A stretch of DNA of 64,000 nt. Origin: CAJOLV01 sp045631885 (GTDB lineage: Bacteria; Bacillota_I; Bacilli_A; RFN20; CAG-826). Positions 27,861 through 36,409 of the stretch are shown piece by piece. Numbering within the stretch: position 1 is the first letter of the stretch; each line of letters starts with the position of its first letter. The stretch spans positions 32,967-96,966 of the forward strand of contig JAZQVN010000010.1 of the NCBI GenBank assembly GCA_045631885.1, written 5' to 3'. Made by a program: the position numbers and the translations under genes. The notes below the pieces were generated by a model. It was not told the DNA's origin. It was given only the letters and a program-made list of their open reading frames with translations, and made no database searches.

Positions 27861-27893
27861 CCCTTTAGTCGAAAGATTAAAGGGTTTTTATTT
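27861..27893 (+). terminator. Intrinsic terminator
   Basis: A 10-bp stem with one G-U pair (ccctttagtc 27861-27870 / gattaaaggg 27875-27884) with a GAAA tetraloop is followed by TTTTTATTTT. It ends the transcript of the small acidic protein gene. Confidence 0.9.
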
Positions 27894-27922
27894 TCTTTTT
27901 TAGCAGGTATAATGCTTACCAT

Positions 27923-28555
27923 ATGAAGAAATACGACTTATATTTATTTGATTTTGATGGCACATTAGTGGATTCACTTAAGTCCCTCATCGATATTTTC
28001 ACTTTGGCTTTTAGAACAATTGATATCGAGATTAACCCTGATGATGTCGTGAGATATTCTCGTCAACCATTAGAAACAACATATGACGAACTTCACGCCG
28101 ATTGGTCAAGAGCGGGTGAATTTGAAAAGGCCATCAGACATTATTTAGATGATGAAGAAATCTTAAGAAAGACAGAATTATATCCTGAAACTAAAGAATG
28201 CTTAAAAAGACTACATGAAGCGGGACATAAATTAGGTATTGTTACTAGTAACAATGAAAAGCACGTTTTAGATGTTTTGTCTTTTTTAGATATCCCAAAA
28301 GAATATTTCTTAATCTTTGTCGATAACGATAAAGTAAGAGAAACTAAACCAAGTCCAAAGCCTCTTTTATATGCATTAGAAGAATTAGGCTATATGGATA
28401 AAAGAGATGAAGTGGTGTATATCGGTGATGGCTTAAACGATATGATCAGCGCGAACCGCTCTAATGTCGATGCGATTCTCATTGATAGAATTGATGCGTT
28501 TAAGGATTCTAAAGACTACATTAGAATTCATAATTTATTAGAAATACTAGATTAA
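27923..28555 (+). CDS. HAD-superfamily phosphatase (phosphoglycolate phosphatase-like)
   Basis: The 210-residue protein has the HAD motif I FDFDGTLVDS (Asp10 nucleophile, Asp12 acid/base), motif II IVTSNN, motif III Lys in KPSPKP and motif IV YIGDGLNDMISA. The cap is the helical C1 type of the Gph/PGMB group. The substrate is probably a small phosphorylated metabolite and cannot be specified. A TATAAT at 27908-27913 lies 9 nt before the ATG, so the leader is very short and lacks a Shine-Dalgarno. Confidence 0.88.
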   Translation: MKKYDLYLFDFDGTLVDSLKSLIDIFTLAFRTIDIEINPDDVVRYSRQPLETTYDELHADWSRAGEFEKAIRHYLDDEEILRKTELYPETKECLKRLHEAGHKLGIVTSNNEKHVLDVLSFLDIPKEYFLIFVDNDKVRETKPSPKPLLYALEELGYMDKRDEVVYIGDGLNDMISANRSNVDAILIDRIDAFKDSKDYIRIHNLLEILD

Positions 28556-28556
28556 T

Positions 28557-28598
28557 TTAAAAATAAATATTTATTTTTAAAAAGATATTTGATAGAAT
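28557..28598 (+). promoter_or_regulatory. 24-bp AT palindrome followed by -10 element of the Sel1 gene
   Basis: A perfect 24-bp palindrome made only of A and T (28557-28580, half-site ttaaaaataaat) lies just before TAGAAT (28593-28598), which is 6 nt from the ATG at 28605. The palindrome could be a weak terminator of the HAD gene or an operator covering the -35 region. The -10 spacing predicts a leaderless mRNA. Confidence 0.45.
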
Positions 28599-28604
28599 TG
28601 GAGT

Positions 28605-29447
28605 ATGGACGAAAATGAACTCCAATTTTATTTATCTAAAGCTAAACTAGGTGACGTCTCATCTTTATACGAACTCGCTTCTTTTTATCAAGATGAAGAT
28701 AAAGACCAAAAGCTCGCTTTTAAGTTTGCTTATCAAGGTGCGACGAGATTTTATCCACCTTGTGAAAGAAAGTTAGCTTATTTTTATGAAAAAGGAATTG
28801 GAACAGAAATAAATTATAAAATGGCTTTCCATTATTTTTCTTTAGCGGTAAGCCATGGGGATGTCGCCTCCATTACTAATTTAGGTTTACTTTATTACAA
28901 AGGATTAGGAGTGGAGAAAGATGATGACAAAGCATTTGCTTTAGTTAACGAAGCCGCGGAAAAGAATAATTTAAATGCGATATGCATTTTAGCGAGATTC
29001 TATCATCAAGGCGTTGGAGTGGAAGCAGACGACCAAAAATACTTTGAATTATTAAATGAAGCGAGAAAATTAGGGGAGAGAAATGTTCTCCATTTAATCG
29101 GATTATGTTTTTATAACGGTATCGGTGTTACGAAAGATTACGATAAAGCGCTTCATTATTTCTTCGCTGGAACCGATGAAGGAGATTATCTCTGTTTCTA
29201 TTATTTAGGTGTGATGTTCTCGAGCGGAGAAGGAGTGGAAAAAGACTATTCCCGCTCCTTATATTATTATCAACAAGGCGCCAAATATCTCGACCCAAGA
29301 GCGATGTATAATTTAGCCCTTTTCTACGAAAACGGAGTCTATGTTCCAAAAAACGACGAATTAGCCTATTACTGGCTCAAAAAAGCCGAAAGTTTGGGGC
29401 TAGATGCCGCAAAAGAGAAAATAAATCAACTAGATAACAAAAAATAA
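28605..29447 (+). CDS. Sel1-like repeat protein
   Basis: The 280-residue protein is built from about seven tandem Sel1-like repeats of ~36 residues, each with the pattern A.y.LG..Y..G.GV.kD..kA..y...A. Clear copies start near residues 45, 81, 117, 153 and 189. These alpha/alpha repeats form a scaffold for protein-protein contacts. There is no signal peptide, so it acts in the cytoplasm. It precedes the STAS-kinase gene by 52 nt but has its own terminator, so a link to that module is only positional. The ATG lies 6 nt after TAGAAT. Confidence 0.88.
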   Translation: MDENELQFYLSKAKLGDVSSLYELASFYQDEDKDQKLAFKFAYQGATRFYPPCERKLAYFYEKGIGTEINYKMAFHYFSLAVSHGDVASITNLGLLYYKGLGVEKDDDKAFALVNEAAEKNNLNAICILARFYHQGVGVEADDQKYFELLNEARKLGERNVLHLIGLCFYNGIGVTKDYDKALHYFFAGTDEGDYLCFYYLGVMFSSGEGVEKDYSRSLYYYQQGAKYLDPRAMYNLALFYENGVYVPKNDELAYYWLKKAESLGLDAAKEKINQLDNKK

Positions 29448-29466
29448 TTTTTTGCTATCTTTTCTT
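29432..29466 (+). terminator. Terminator overlapping the Sel1 gene stop codon
   Basis: The arms agataacaaaaaa and ttttttgctatct pair with one mismatch across the TAA stop codon (29432-29460) and are followed by TTTCTT. The hairpin is AT-rich but long, so termination is plausible. Confidence 0.65.
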
Positions 29467-29499
29467 GTTATACAATATAAATAAGTTTGAGGTACATCA

Positions 29500-30654
29500 A
29501 TGAGAAACGAATTAAAAAATCAACAACTCACCTTGTTTTTTGAAGGCGAATTAAATTCTTATAACGCAGATAATGTCGAAAAAGAAATCGAAGAAGCGAT
29601 TGGTAATAACAAATTTACTTCTTTAGTTCTCGATTTTTCTAATCTCCGTTACATCTCTAGCGCGGGATTAAGAATCATTTTAAAACTAAAACAAAAGTAC
29701 AATAACGTCAGTATCGTTGAGGCCTCTTTAGAAGTTTACGATGTCTTATCGATGACTGGTTTCATCAATATGATGGAAATTAAAAAAGCTCTCAAGAGAG
29801 TTTATATTTCCGGTGCTCAATTAATTGGTGAAGGGTTTTTCTCCAAAGTTTATCGTATTGATAAAGACACAATTATTAAAGTTTTCCAAAGAGTATCTGA
29901 TCCAAACCAAATTGAAAGAGAATTAACTTTAGCTAAACAAGCCTTTGTTCTTGGTATCCCAACCGCGATATCTTTTGATATCGTCAGAGTGGATGATAAA
30001 TTAGGCGTGAGATTTGAAATGTTAGATTGTATCTCTTTAAAGAACGCTTTCATTGAACAAAGAGATAATTTCGACGATTTAATCGATAGATATGTCAAAC
30101 TTTTAAAGAAGATTAATACCACAGAATGCTTCAATCCAGAAATTCCAAGCGCAAAAGCACAGTATGTGAAAAAAGCGGAAGCGTGTGGCAAGTTCTTAGA
30201 TAAAGAGCACGCGGCTAAATTATTAAAAATGGTGGAAGCGATTCCAGAAAGACAAACATTTGTTCATGGAGACTGTCACTTCAAAAACATCATGGTCCAA
30301 GGTGATGACTTCTTATTGATTGATATGGATACTTTATCAGTCGGTCATCCAATCTTTGAATTAGCGTCTTTGCGTGCGCCTTATGTGGCTTTTGAAGAAG
30401 ACGATCCAGGAAACTGTGAAAAATTCCTCGGTGTTTCTCCAGAATTTTCATCCAGCATCTTTAACAAAGTGGTGGAAGGATATTTTGGTAAAGACGACCA
30501 AAGTATCAAAGATAAACTCGCATTACTTTGCTACGCCCATATGATTTGGTGGAATGAAATGAATACGCCAGACAACAATAAGCGTTTAGAAGGTTGCAGA
30601 AGTAGATTAATTAAATTATTAGATCAATATGATGATTTAGAAGTAGGTATCTAA
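29500..30654 (+). CDS. STAS domain fused to an APH/choline-kinase-like phosphotransferase
   Basis: Residues 1-100 are a STAS anti-sigma-antagonist domain with LDFSNLRYISSAGLRI; Ser53/Ser54 occupy the site phosphorylated in SpoIIAA/RsbV proteins. Residues ~105-384 are an aminoglycoside-phosphotransferase/choline-kinase fold with a glycine-rich loop (LIGEGFFSKVY), the catalytic loop HGDCHFKN (Asp258) and the metal site IDMD (Asp275, Asp277). The gene shares one base with the next, a PP2C phosphatase plus RsbW-like ATPase. This suggests a phosphorylation switch. Whether the kinase domain acts on a protein, a small molecule or the adjacent STAS is unknown. A GAGGT ribosome site precedes the start. 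Confidence 0.88.
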   Translation: MRNELKNQQLTLFFEGELNSYNADNVEKEIEEAIGNNKFTSLVLDFSNLRYISSAGLRIILKLKQKYNNVSIVEASLEVYDVLSMTGFINMMEIKKALKRVYISGAQLIGEGFFSKVYRIDKDTIIKVFQRVSDPNQIERELTLAKQAFVLGIPTAISFDIVRVDDKLGVRFEMLDCISLKNAFIEQRDNFDDLIDRYVKLLKKINTTECFNPEIPSAKAQYVKKAEACGKFLDKEHAAKLLKMVEAIPERQTFVHGDCHFKNIMVQGDDFLLIDMDTLSVGHPIFELASLRAPYVAFEEDDPGNCEKFLGVSPEFSSSIFNKVVEGYFGKDDQSIKDKLALLCYAHMIWWNEMNTPDNNKRLEGCRSRLIKLLDQYDDLEVGI

Positions 30655-32567
30655 TGGCTAGAAGAAAAAAAGAAGATCCAACCGCGAATATTGATAAGCG
30701 ATATATCGACGAGTATTTAAAAAACGAAGTCGATGCGAATAAGCAAATGATTTTCCTTAACGCTTTCGCAGGCGGTGTTTTAGTTATTGTATGGATTTTA
30801 TATTTAACTGGAGCGTTTGTCCTCCACCCATATTTCTACACAATAGTGAACATCATCTTACCAATTAACATTATCTTTTTAATCTCGCCTCTTTTTTATC
30901 TCAAATCAAAAAGAATAGAAAAACCAACATTTAAATACTTTGTCATCTTCTCTTTCGTCGCAGTAATATCTTTTATTAATATCATCATTCCTAAACACGG
31001 TGTTTTAGGATGGGCATTATGCTTATTTACAGTCAACCATTATTACAATCCTAAATTAGGAAGAACAGCTTTTATCACCATTTCGATCATGATGGCGATT
31101 TGCATGTTTTTATCAATGTTCGTCGGTGAATATGATCCAACCATTTTAGGTGATGGCTTAATCAAAACTGAAACAGGAACAGTAATTGTCTACCCGATGG
31201 ATGAAGCTGGTAATTATTATTTACCAGATCGACCAGGCGAAAGGTGGGATATGATTAATCGAATGCTTGAACTTGGTGAGAATAGATACATCAAAGTCGC
31301 TGGATATTATTATCTTCCAAGATTCCTTTTCTTACTCATGATGTTCTTATCAACTAACGCTTTGAACTTACGTACATATAAATTATTAGTTAACGAAATA
31401 CGTGTTAATAGTGATAAGCAAACAATCGATACTGAGCTTAACGTTGCTAAAGACATTCAATTAGCGACTTTACCAAGCGAATTTGCTTCTAATCAAGATG
31501 TCGAAATTATTGGTGAATTAAAAGCCGCGAAAGAAGTCGGTGGTGACTTCTATGATTATATGAAATTAGATGATGATCACGTCGCGATTGTTATCGGTGA
31601 TGTCTCCGGAAAAGGCGTTCCAGCGGCGATGTTTATGATGAAAACAATTACCTGTTTTAAAAATTTTGTCGCTGTTGAGAAAATGCCAAGCCAAATCATG
31701 AAAGAAGTCAATAAAACCATTTATGAAGGCAATAATAACCAAATGTTTGTTACTTGCTTTTTAGCAATGGTTAATACCAAAACTGGACACGTGAGATATT
31801 CTAACGCTGGTCATAATCCTCCGATCGTGGGAGACAATTTCAACTTCCGTTATTTAAAATGTAACTCCGGTTTTATCTTAGGCGGCTTACCAGATGCCTA
31901 TGTCAAAGATGAGGACTTCTATTTGAAAAATAATGAGCACATCATTCTTTACACAGATGGGATAACTGAAGCGAGAAATAAAGAAGGCGGTTTTTATGGT
32001 GAACAGCACTTCTTAGAATTTATGAATTCTCGTGACTTTACTTGTGTCCTTCAAATGCATCATGACCTAAAAGATGATATTGCTCAATTCGTTCAAGATG
32101 CTGACCAATCTGACGACATGACATTATTAACCTTAAAATTCCATGGTGATAAATACTCTTTTGAAGAAAGATTAGAAGATGGAAGACTAGAAAATATCGC
32201 GAAAATGTTGGACTTTGTAAAAGATTTCTGCGCGAAATACTCATTTGAACAATCCTTTACAAATAACCTATTAGTTGTCGCTGATGAACTCATTTCTAAC
32301 ATCATTAGACACGGCTATAAAAACGAAGGTGGAGAGGTCTATATCAGGTTGATGTTTAACCATGATCAAAAGGAATTCATCCTCACTCTTATCGATAAGG
32401 GCATACCGTTTAATCCACTCGATGTGAATAACGATCCTCTTTCAGGTGAGGCGAGCGAGCAACGCATAGGTGGGTTAGGTATTTTAATCGTGAAGAAAAT
32501 TATGACCAAGTATGCATACGATAGAATTAACGACAAAAATATCCTCACTCTCCGCAAAAAAATGTAG
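30654..32567 (+). CDS. Membrane PP2C (SpoIIE/RsbU-like) phosphatase fused to an RsbW-like HATPase domain
   Basis: The 637-residue protein has about five to six transmembrane helices (residues 35-240, with an external loop around 160-210). A short coiled coil (about 250-270, ELNVAKDIQLATLP) leads into a SpoIIE-type PP2C domain (about 280-500) with EVGGDFYD (Asp298), GDVSGKG (Asp316) and DDMTLL. The C-terminus is an HATPase_c_2 domain (about 510-637) with VADELISNIIRHGY (Asn549) and LIDKGIPFNP. One protein thus holds both opposing activities of partner switching, dephosphorylating and phosphorylating a STAS serine. The likely STAS partner is encoded immediately upstream. Confidence 0.92.
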   Translation: MARRKKEDPTANIDKRYIDEYLKNEVDANKQMIFLNAFAGGVLVIVWILYLTGAFVLHPYFYTIVNIILPINIIFLISPLFYLKSKRIEKPTFKYFVIFSFVAVISFINIIIPKHGVLGWALCLFTVNHYYNPKLGRTAFITISIMMAICMFLSMFVGEYDPTILGDGLIKTETGTVIVYPMDEAGNYYLPDRPGERWDMINRMLELGENRYIKVAGYYYLPRFLFLLMMFLSTNALNLRTYKLLVNEIRVNSDKQTIDTELNVAKDIQLATLPSEFASNQDVEIIGELKAAKEVGGDFYDYMKLDDDHVAIVIGDVSGKGVPAAMFMMKTITCFKNFVAVEKMPSQIMKEVNKTIYEGNNNQMFVTCFLAMVNTKTGHVRYSNAGHNPPIVGDNFNFRYLKCNSGFILGGLPDAYVKDEDFYLKNNEHIILYTDGITEARNKEGGFYGEQHFLEFMNSRDFTCVLQMHHDLKDDIAQFVQDADQSDDMTLLTLKFHGDKYSFEERLEDGRLENIAKMLDFVKDFCAKYSFEQSFTNNLLVVADELISNIIRHGYKNEGGEVYIRLMFNHDQKEFILTLIDKGIPFNPLDVNNDPLSGEASEQRIGGLGILIVKKIMTKYAYDRINDKNILTLRKKM

Positions 32568-32594
32568 AATATTTGAAAATAATTAATAAATTAA

Positions 32595-32624
32595 TTGATA
32601 CTCGTTTTTTAACTTTTGTATAAT
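32595..32624 (+). promoter_or_regulatory. Promoter of the LRR membrane protein gene
   Basis: TTGATA (32595-32600), an 18-bp spacer and TATAAT (32619-32624) lie upstream of the gene at 32650, which also has an AAAGGG ribosome site. Confidence 0.75.
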
Positions 32625-32649
32625 AGAAGGCGATAAAGGGAAATTTACT

Positions 32650-33873
32650 ATGGGAAAGAAAAAGAATGAAGTTAATGGCGTTTTAGTTTATCGCCGTTGG
32701 TGTGTGGGAGCAATTCTCTCCATGCTATTATTAATCGTTGTGGCCGTTCCTCCAGTTTTAAATCTCATTTTCAAATGGATTTCAATCACTGGTTATGGTT
32801 CAGATACAATAGCACTTAAAGGTACAAACTTAGTGCACTTACTTTATTGGAACTTAGGTTTTTTACAAAACCCACCTTTCAAGGAATTTATTTATAACGA
32901 TTCACAAATCGCTTTTGATAAATTAATCGCTGACATCACCGCTAATCCAAATGTTGCGATGTTTGGTTTAATCAACACCGTTATTTTATGGGCGTTATTA
33001 GTTATCATGGCAATCTTAGTCATCTTAGTTTTAGTCGATATCATCTTCGCTTTCTTCTATTTGGTGACTGGTAGAGTCGTTAATCCAGCCGCGCCTGTTA
33101 AATTATCATGGGCTATCTTCGTGTTTATGTTAATTTTTGGTGCCGGTTCATTCGGTTACACATTCTTTATTGGTTTGGCGGGTGGAAAACTTGGCCTTGA
33201 ATTAAGATTCAACTTCATGTGGCCATTAATCTTTGCCGGCGGTTCTTTAGTTGCTTCAATCTTATTATCAATCGTTTATGTCAATGCCTTTAAAGACAAA
33301 TTCTACATTGGTAGAGCAAAACGTTTCGGTAGTGGCGGAACAAACCAATATCAAACAAATCAATATTACCAAGCTCCAGCTCCAGCTGCTCAACCACAAG
33401 TTATTATCGTTAATGGTGGCTATCCACAAAATGGTCAAGTTGTGATTCCAACTCAACCACAACCAGCTAATGGTGAACAACCACAACAAGCCCCAGTTCA
33501 AGTCGTTAATAACCCAGAAGAAGTGGCTGTTGCTCCTAGAGGAGTATTACCAACTGATATCAAATCTATCGGTGGTCATGCTTTCAGCAAAAACTTAGAT
33601 TTAAAATATGCTGATATCCCATCAGGCATTAAAGAATTAGGCGTTGGCGCATTCGCAAACTGCTTAAATCTCGAAATCGTTTCTATCCCAGTTTCCGTTA
33701 AACGTATTAGAAAGAACTGCTTCTTCAACTGCGTGAAGTTAGCTCGTATCAATTATGGCGGAACAAAATCAGAATGGAGATATGTCGTCAGAGGCTCCAA
33801 CTGGTTAGATAGAGCGGGAACTAGAACCGTTGTCTGTTCCGATGGTGCGATTATCGTTGATCCACATAGATAA
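32650..33873 (+). CDS. Membrane protein with C-terminal BspA-like leucine-rich repeats
   Basis: The 407-residue protein has four hydrophobic helices in its first ~220 residues. A Pro/Gln/Asn-rich linker (about 225-300) follows, then about three BspA-type LRR_5 repeats (IKSIGGHAFSKN; IKELGVGAFANC; VKRIRKNCFFNC). The protein ends in GGTKSEWRYV...SNWLDRAG...VVCSDG. The same end motif (YKGTISEWNNI...CSDG) closes the lipoprotein at 41437, so the two share a capping module. The function is unknown; BspA-like repeats usually mediate binding. The orientation of the repeats across the membrane is not settled. Confidence 0.75.
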   Translation: MGKKKNEVNGVLVYRRWCVGAILSMLLLIVVAVPPVLNLIFKWISITGYGSDTIALKGTNLVHLLYWNLGFLQNPPFKEFIYNDSQIAFDKLIADITANPNVAMFGLINTVILWALLVIMAILVILVLVDIIFAFFYLVTGRVVNPAAPVKLSWAIFVFMLIFGAGSFGYTFFIGLAGGKLGLELRFNFMWPLIFAGGSLVASILLSIVYVNAFKDKFYIGRAKRFGSGGTNQYQTNQYYQAPAPAAQPQVIIVNGGYPQNGQVVIPTQPQPANGEQPQQAPVQVVNNPEEVAVAPRGVLPTDIKSIGGHAFSKNLDLKYADIPSGIKELGVGAFANCLNLEIVSIPVSVKRIRKNCFFNCVKLARINYGGTKSEWRYVVRGSNWLDRAGTRTVVCSDGAIIVDPHR

Positions 33874-33904
33874 AAATATCTAGACAATAAATTATATTTA
33901 TGAT

Positions 33905-33970
33905 AGAGTAATCACGGTCGAAAGACCGAAATACTCTTTAACAAGAGTGACCGGAAGGTCGCTCTTTGTT
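33905..33970 (+). promoter_or_regulatory. rimP-nusA operon leader with terminator and alternative hairpins
   Basis: Three overlapping structures are visible. Hairpin A is agagta...tactct around cggtc-GAAA-gaccg (33905-33937). Hairpin B is actctt-TAAC-aagagt (33933-33948). Hairpin C is agagtgacc-GGAA-ggtcgctct (33944-33965), followed by TTGTTTTT, and is a terminator. B shares sequence with both A and C, so it can act as an antiterminator. In Bacillus subtilis the nusA operon is autoregulated by NusA-stimulated termination in its leader, so the same is inferred here. A possible TAGACA-17-TAGAGT promoter (33881-33909) would start inside hairpin A. Confidence 0.65.
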
Positions 33971-33986
33971 TTTAAAGGATACATAT

Positions 33987-34445
33987 ATGGAAATTAAAAA
34001 GTTAGAACAATTAGTTAGTGAAAAGCTTACTGAACTCGGTTATGAACTCGTTAGTTTAACAATAAATATTGTTAAAGGGGAGAAAACGCTCAGCATCATC
34101 GTCGATCGAGTGGAACCGATTGATATGGAAGCAATTGTCGATTTATCTCATAAATTAAATGAGTATCTCGACGAGATTGATCCTATTGAAGAAGGATACA
34201 CCTTAGATATCTCTTCATTAGGTGCAGAAAAGCCTTTAAAAATAGAAAAGTTAAGGGATTATATTAATTCTTACATCAATGTTCATCTCATTAATCCAAT
34301 TAACGGAGAAAACATTTATGAAGGAAATCTGGATCAAGTAAATGATGAGAACATTCTTCTCTCATATAAAGAAAAGACCAGAACTAAAGTTGTTGATATT
34401 AAAAAAACAAATATATCAAAAATTAGATTAGCCATTAAATTTTAA
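33987..34445 (+). CDS. rimP: Ribosome maturation factor RimP
   Basis: RimP helps assemble the 30S subunit. The 152-residue protein has the family pattern LGYELVSLTINIVKGEKTLSIIVDR in the N-terminal domain, EEGYTLDISSLGAEKPLK at the domain junction and a C-terminal SH3-like domain. I chose the ATG at 33987, with AAAGGA 7 nt upstream, over an in-frame TTG 21 nt earlier. It is the first gene of the rimP-nusA-ylxR-infB-rbfA-truB-ribF operon and lies just behind a terminator-like leader. Confidence 0.94.
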   Translation: MEIKKLEQLVSEKLTELGYELVSLTINIVKGEKTLSIIVDRVEPIDMEAIVDLSHKLNEYLDEIDPIEEGYTLDISSLGAEKPLKIEKLRDYINSYINVHLINPINGENIYEGNLDQVNDENILLSYKEKTRTKVVDIKKTNISKIRLAIKF

Positions 34446-34460
34446 AGGAGTAAAAGAGTT

Positions 34461-36146
34461 ATGGTTATTAACGCACAAGAATTCCTTGAAGCGATCGAAG
34501 GAATCGAATTAAGCAAAGGAATTAGCCGTGAAACAGTCCTTCTTTCCCTAGAAGAAGCGATGAAAAAAGGTTACAAAAAAGAACTCGGTGGTGACGACGC
34601 GGTTGTCGAAGTTATCATCAAGCCAGAAGAAGGCATCATCGAAATGTACAATGTCAAAGACATTGTTGACGAAGTTGAAGATGACTTCTTACAAATTTCT
34701 TTAGAAGATGCGAAAGATTTAGAAAAAGCCAAAAAAGGCGAAATCAGAGATGATAAATTCTATATCCCAGCCTCTATTGAAGAATTAAGAAAAGCGACAG
34801 CGACAAGTATCAAATCCATTTTGAAACAAAAATTCGCTGAAGCTGAAAAGAGTGTTTTATATGAAACATTCAAAGACAAAATCAATACCATGATCACTGG
34901 TAAAGTGGAAAAGGTTGATGAAAGAGGTTGCTCTGTCAATATCGGTAGAACAAGCGTTTATCTTCCACGTTCCCAAATGATTGGTGATGAAAGATTTAAC
35001 GTTGGTGATGATATTCGTTTATTTGTCGAAGACGTCGCTAGCGGCACAAAAGGCGCTCACATTATCGTTAGCCGTGCTAGTGAAGGTTTCTTAAGAAGCT
35101 TATTCAATGAAGAAATTAGAGAAATCTATGATGGCACAATTATTATCAAAGCCATCGCTAGAGAAGCTGGCGAAAGAAGTAAAGTCGCCGTTTTCACCAA
35201 TGATCCAAACGTTGATCCTGCTGGTGCATGTATTGGTCAAAATGGTAACCGTATTCAAAAGATTGTCTCACAACTAGGGAATGGACAAGCGAAAGAAAAA
35301 ATCGATATTATCGCTTATAGCGAAAATCCAGGTTTATATGTTATGGAAGCTCTTAAACCAGCAAGAGTGGCTGGAGTTTCTTATAACAAAGATGACAAAT
35401 CCGCGACCGTTATCGTCAAAGACGATTCTTTATCTTTAGCAATCGGTAGACGCGGTGTCAACGCGAGATTAGCAGTGCGTTTAACTGGCTATAACATTGA
35501 TATAAAAACAGAAACCGATGCACTTAACGAAGGCATCGAATTCCAAAGCTTCGAAGAATTACAAGCGATTGAAACAGAAAATAACGCGAGAAGACTCGAA
35601 GAAGAAAGAAGAGTTGCAGCAGCCTCTCATGCTGGCGAAGTCTTACCAGGCTTACCAGAAGGCTATGTTGCCCCTCAACAACGTGTTTACGCGGAAGAAA
35701 GCAATGACTTCGATGAAGCTTTACGCGATAAAGTGGAAAACGAAGATGTCGCTCCAGCTCCAGTAGTTACTGAAGCTCCAGTTGTCGAAGAAGCTCCTGT
35801 TCAAGAAGAACCAGTGGTTGAAGAACAACCAGCGGAAGAAACTCCTGTTCAAGAAATTAAAGAGGTTAAGACTACAACTACATTATCTGACTTAGAAGCT
35901 TCATTAGAAAATGAATCCAGCAGAGCTAATAAGAAATCTTCTGGTAAGAAATCTAATAAATCTAATAAGAAAAATGCGGAAGAAGAAGTCGCTTCTACTC
36001 CAAGAAAAGATTCTTACACCAATATGTCTATTTACACTGAAGAAGAACTTCGTGAATTTGATGAAGAAGAACAAGAAGAAGAATTCGACGATGAGGAAGT
36101 CGATTACGACGAATACGACGAATATTACGACGATGACGAAAAATAA
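34461..36146 (+). CDS. nusA: Transcription termination/antitermination factor NusA with long acidic tail
   Basis: NusA binds RNA polymerase and nascent RNA to control pausing and termination. The 561-residue protein has the N-terminal polymerase-binding domain (about 1-130), an S1 domain (about 138-200, GKVEKVDERGCSVNIG) and two KH domains (about 200-350, with GACIGQNGNRIQ and LAIGRRGVNARLA). A ~200-residue disordered tail, rich in Glu, Pro and Val and then Asp/Glu/Tyr, follows. The tail is far longer than in B. subtilis NusA (371 residues in total). The final 14 nt overlap ylxR. Confidence 0.95.
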   Translation: MVINAQEFLEAIEGIELSKGISRETVLLSLEEAMKKGYKKELGGDDAVVEVIIKPEEGIIEMYNVKDIVDEVEDDFLQISLEDAKDLEKAKKGEIRDDKFYIPASIEELRKATATSIKSILKQKFAEAEKSVLYETFKDKINTMITGKVEKVDERGCSVNIGRTSVYLPRSQMIGDERFNVGDDIRLFVEDVASGTKGAHIIVSRASEGFLRSLFNEEIREIYDGTIIIKAIAREAGERSKVAVFTNDPNVDPAGACIGQNGNRIQKIVSQLGNGQAKEKIDIIAYSENPGLYVMEALKPARVAGVSYNKDDKSATVIVKDDSLSLAIGRRGVNARLAVRLTGYNIDIKTETDALNEGIEFQSFEELQAIETENNARRLEEERRVAAASHAGEVLPGLPEGYVAPQQRVYAEESNDFDEALRDKVENEDVAPAPVVTEAPVVEEAPVQEEPVVEEQPAEETPVQEIKEVKTTTTLSDLEASLENESSRANKKSSGKKSNKSNKKNAEEEVASTPRKDSYTNMSIYTEEELREFDEEEQEEEFDDEEVDYDEYDEYYDDDEK

Positions 36147-36390
36147 AATAATCTTTCGTACTTGTGTTGCGACTAGAAAGTTGTTTGATGTCAAAGAACT
36201 AATTCGCGTCGTAAAAACCCCGAGTGGAAATATCCTTATCGAAAAGGATTCTCATATTCCAGGCAGGGGAGCCTATATTTCTAGAAATATAGAAGCAATC
36301 AATATTGCCAAGAAAAAGAAACTATTTAATAAAGCTCTTAGAACTAATGTTCCTGAAGAGATTTATGACCAATTACTAGCATTATGCTAA
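36133..36390 (+). CDS. ylxR: YlxR family RNA-binding protein (DUF448)
   Basis: The 85-residue basic protein matches YlxR: RTCVATR near the N-terminus, ELIRVVKTPSGNI and the core GRGAYISRN. The usual motif is RTCVGCR or RTCVVCR; the second cysteine is replaced here by Thr. The start at ATG 36133 lies inside the nusA 3' end, and a longer in-frame reading is only nusA shadow. In Bacillus the L7Ae-like ylxQ follows ylxR, but here infB starts 19 nt downstream and ylxQ is absent. Confidence 0.9.
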   Translation: MTKNKIIFRTCVATRKLFDVKELIRVVKTPSGNILIEKDSHIPGRGAYISRNIEAINIAKKKKLFNKALRTNVPEEIYDQLLALC

Positions 36391-36409
36391 CGAAAGGAAG
36401 GTGTTAATT

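Noticed and set aside
35904..36194. 96-codon reverse frame opposite the NusA tail
   Set aside because: Its Phe/Val-rich sequence is just the complement of the acidic low-complexity tail.
36401..36409. GTG start for infB and the longer in-frame version of ylxR
   Set aside because: The infB GTG lies within the ribosome site of the ATG at 36410. The long ylxR reading consists of out-of-frame nusA sequence.
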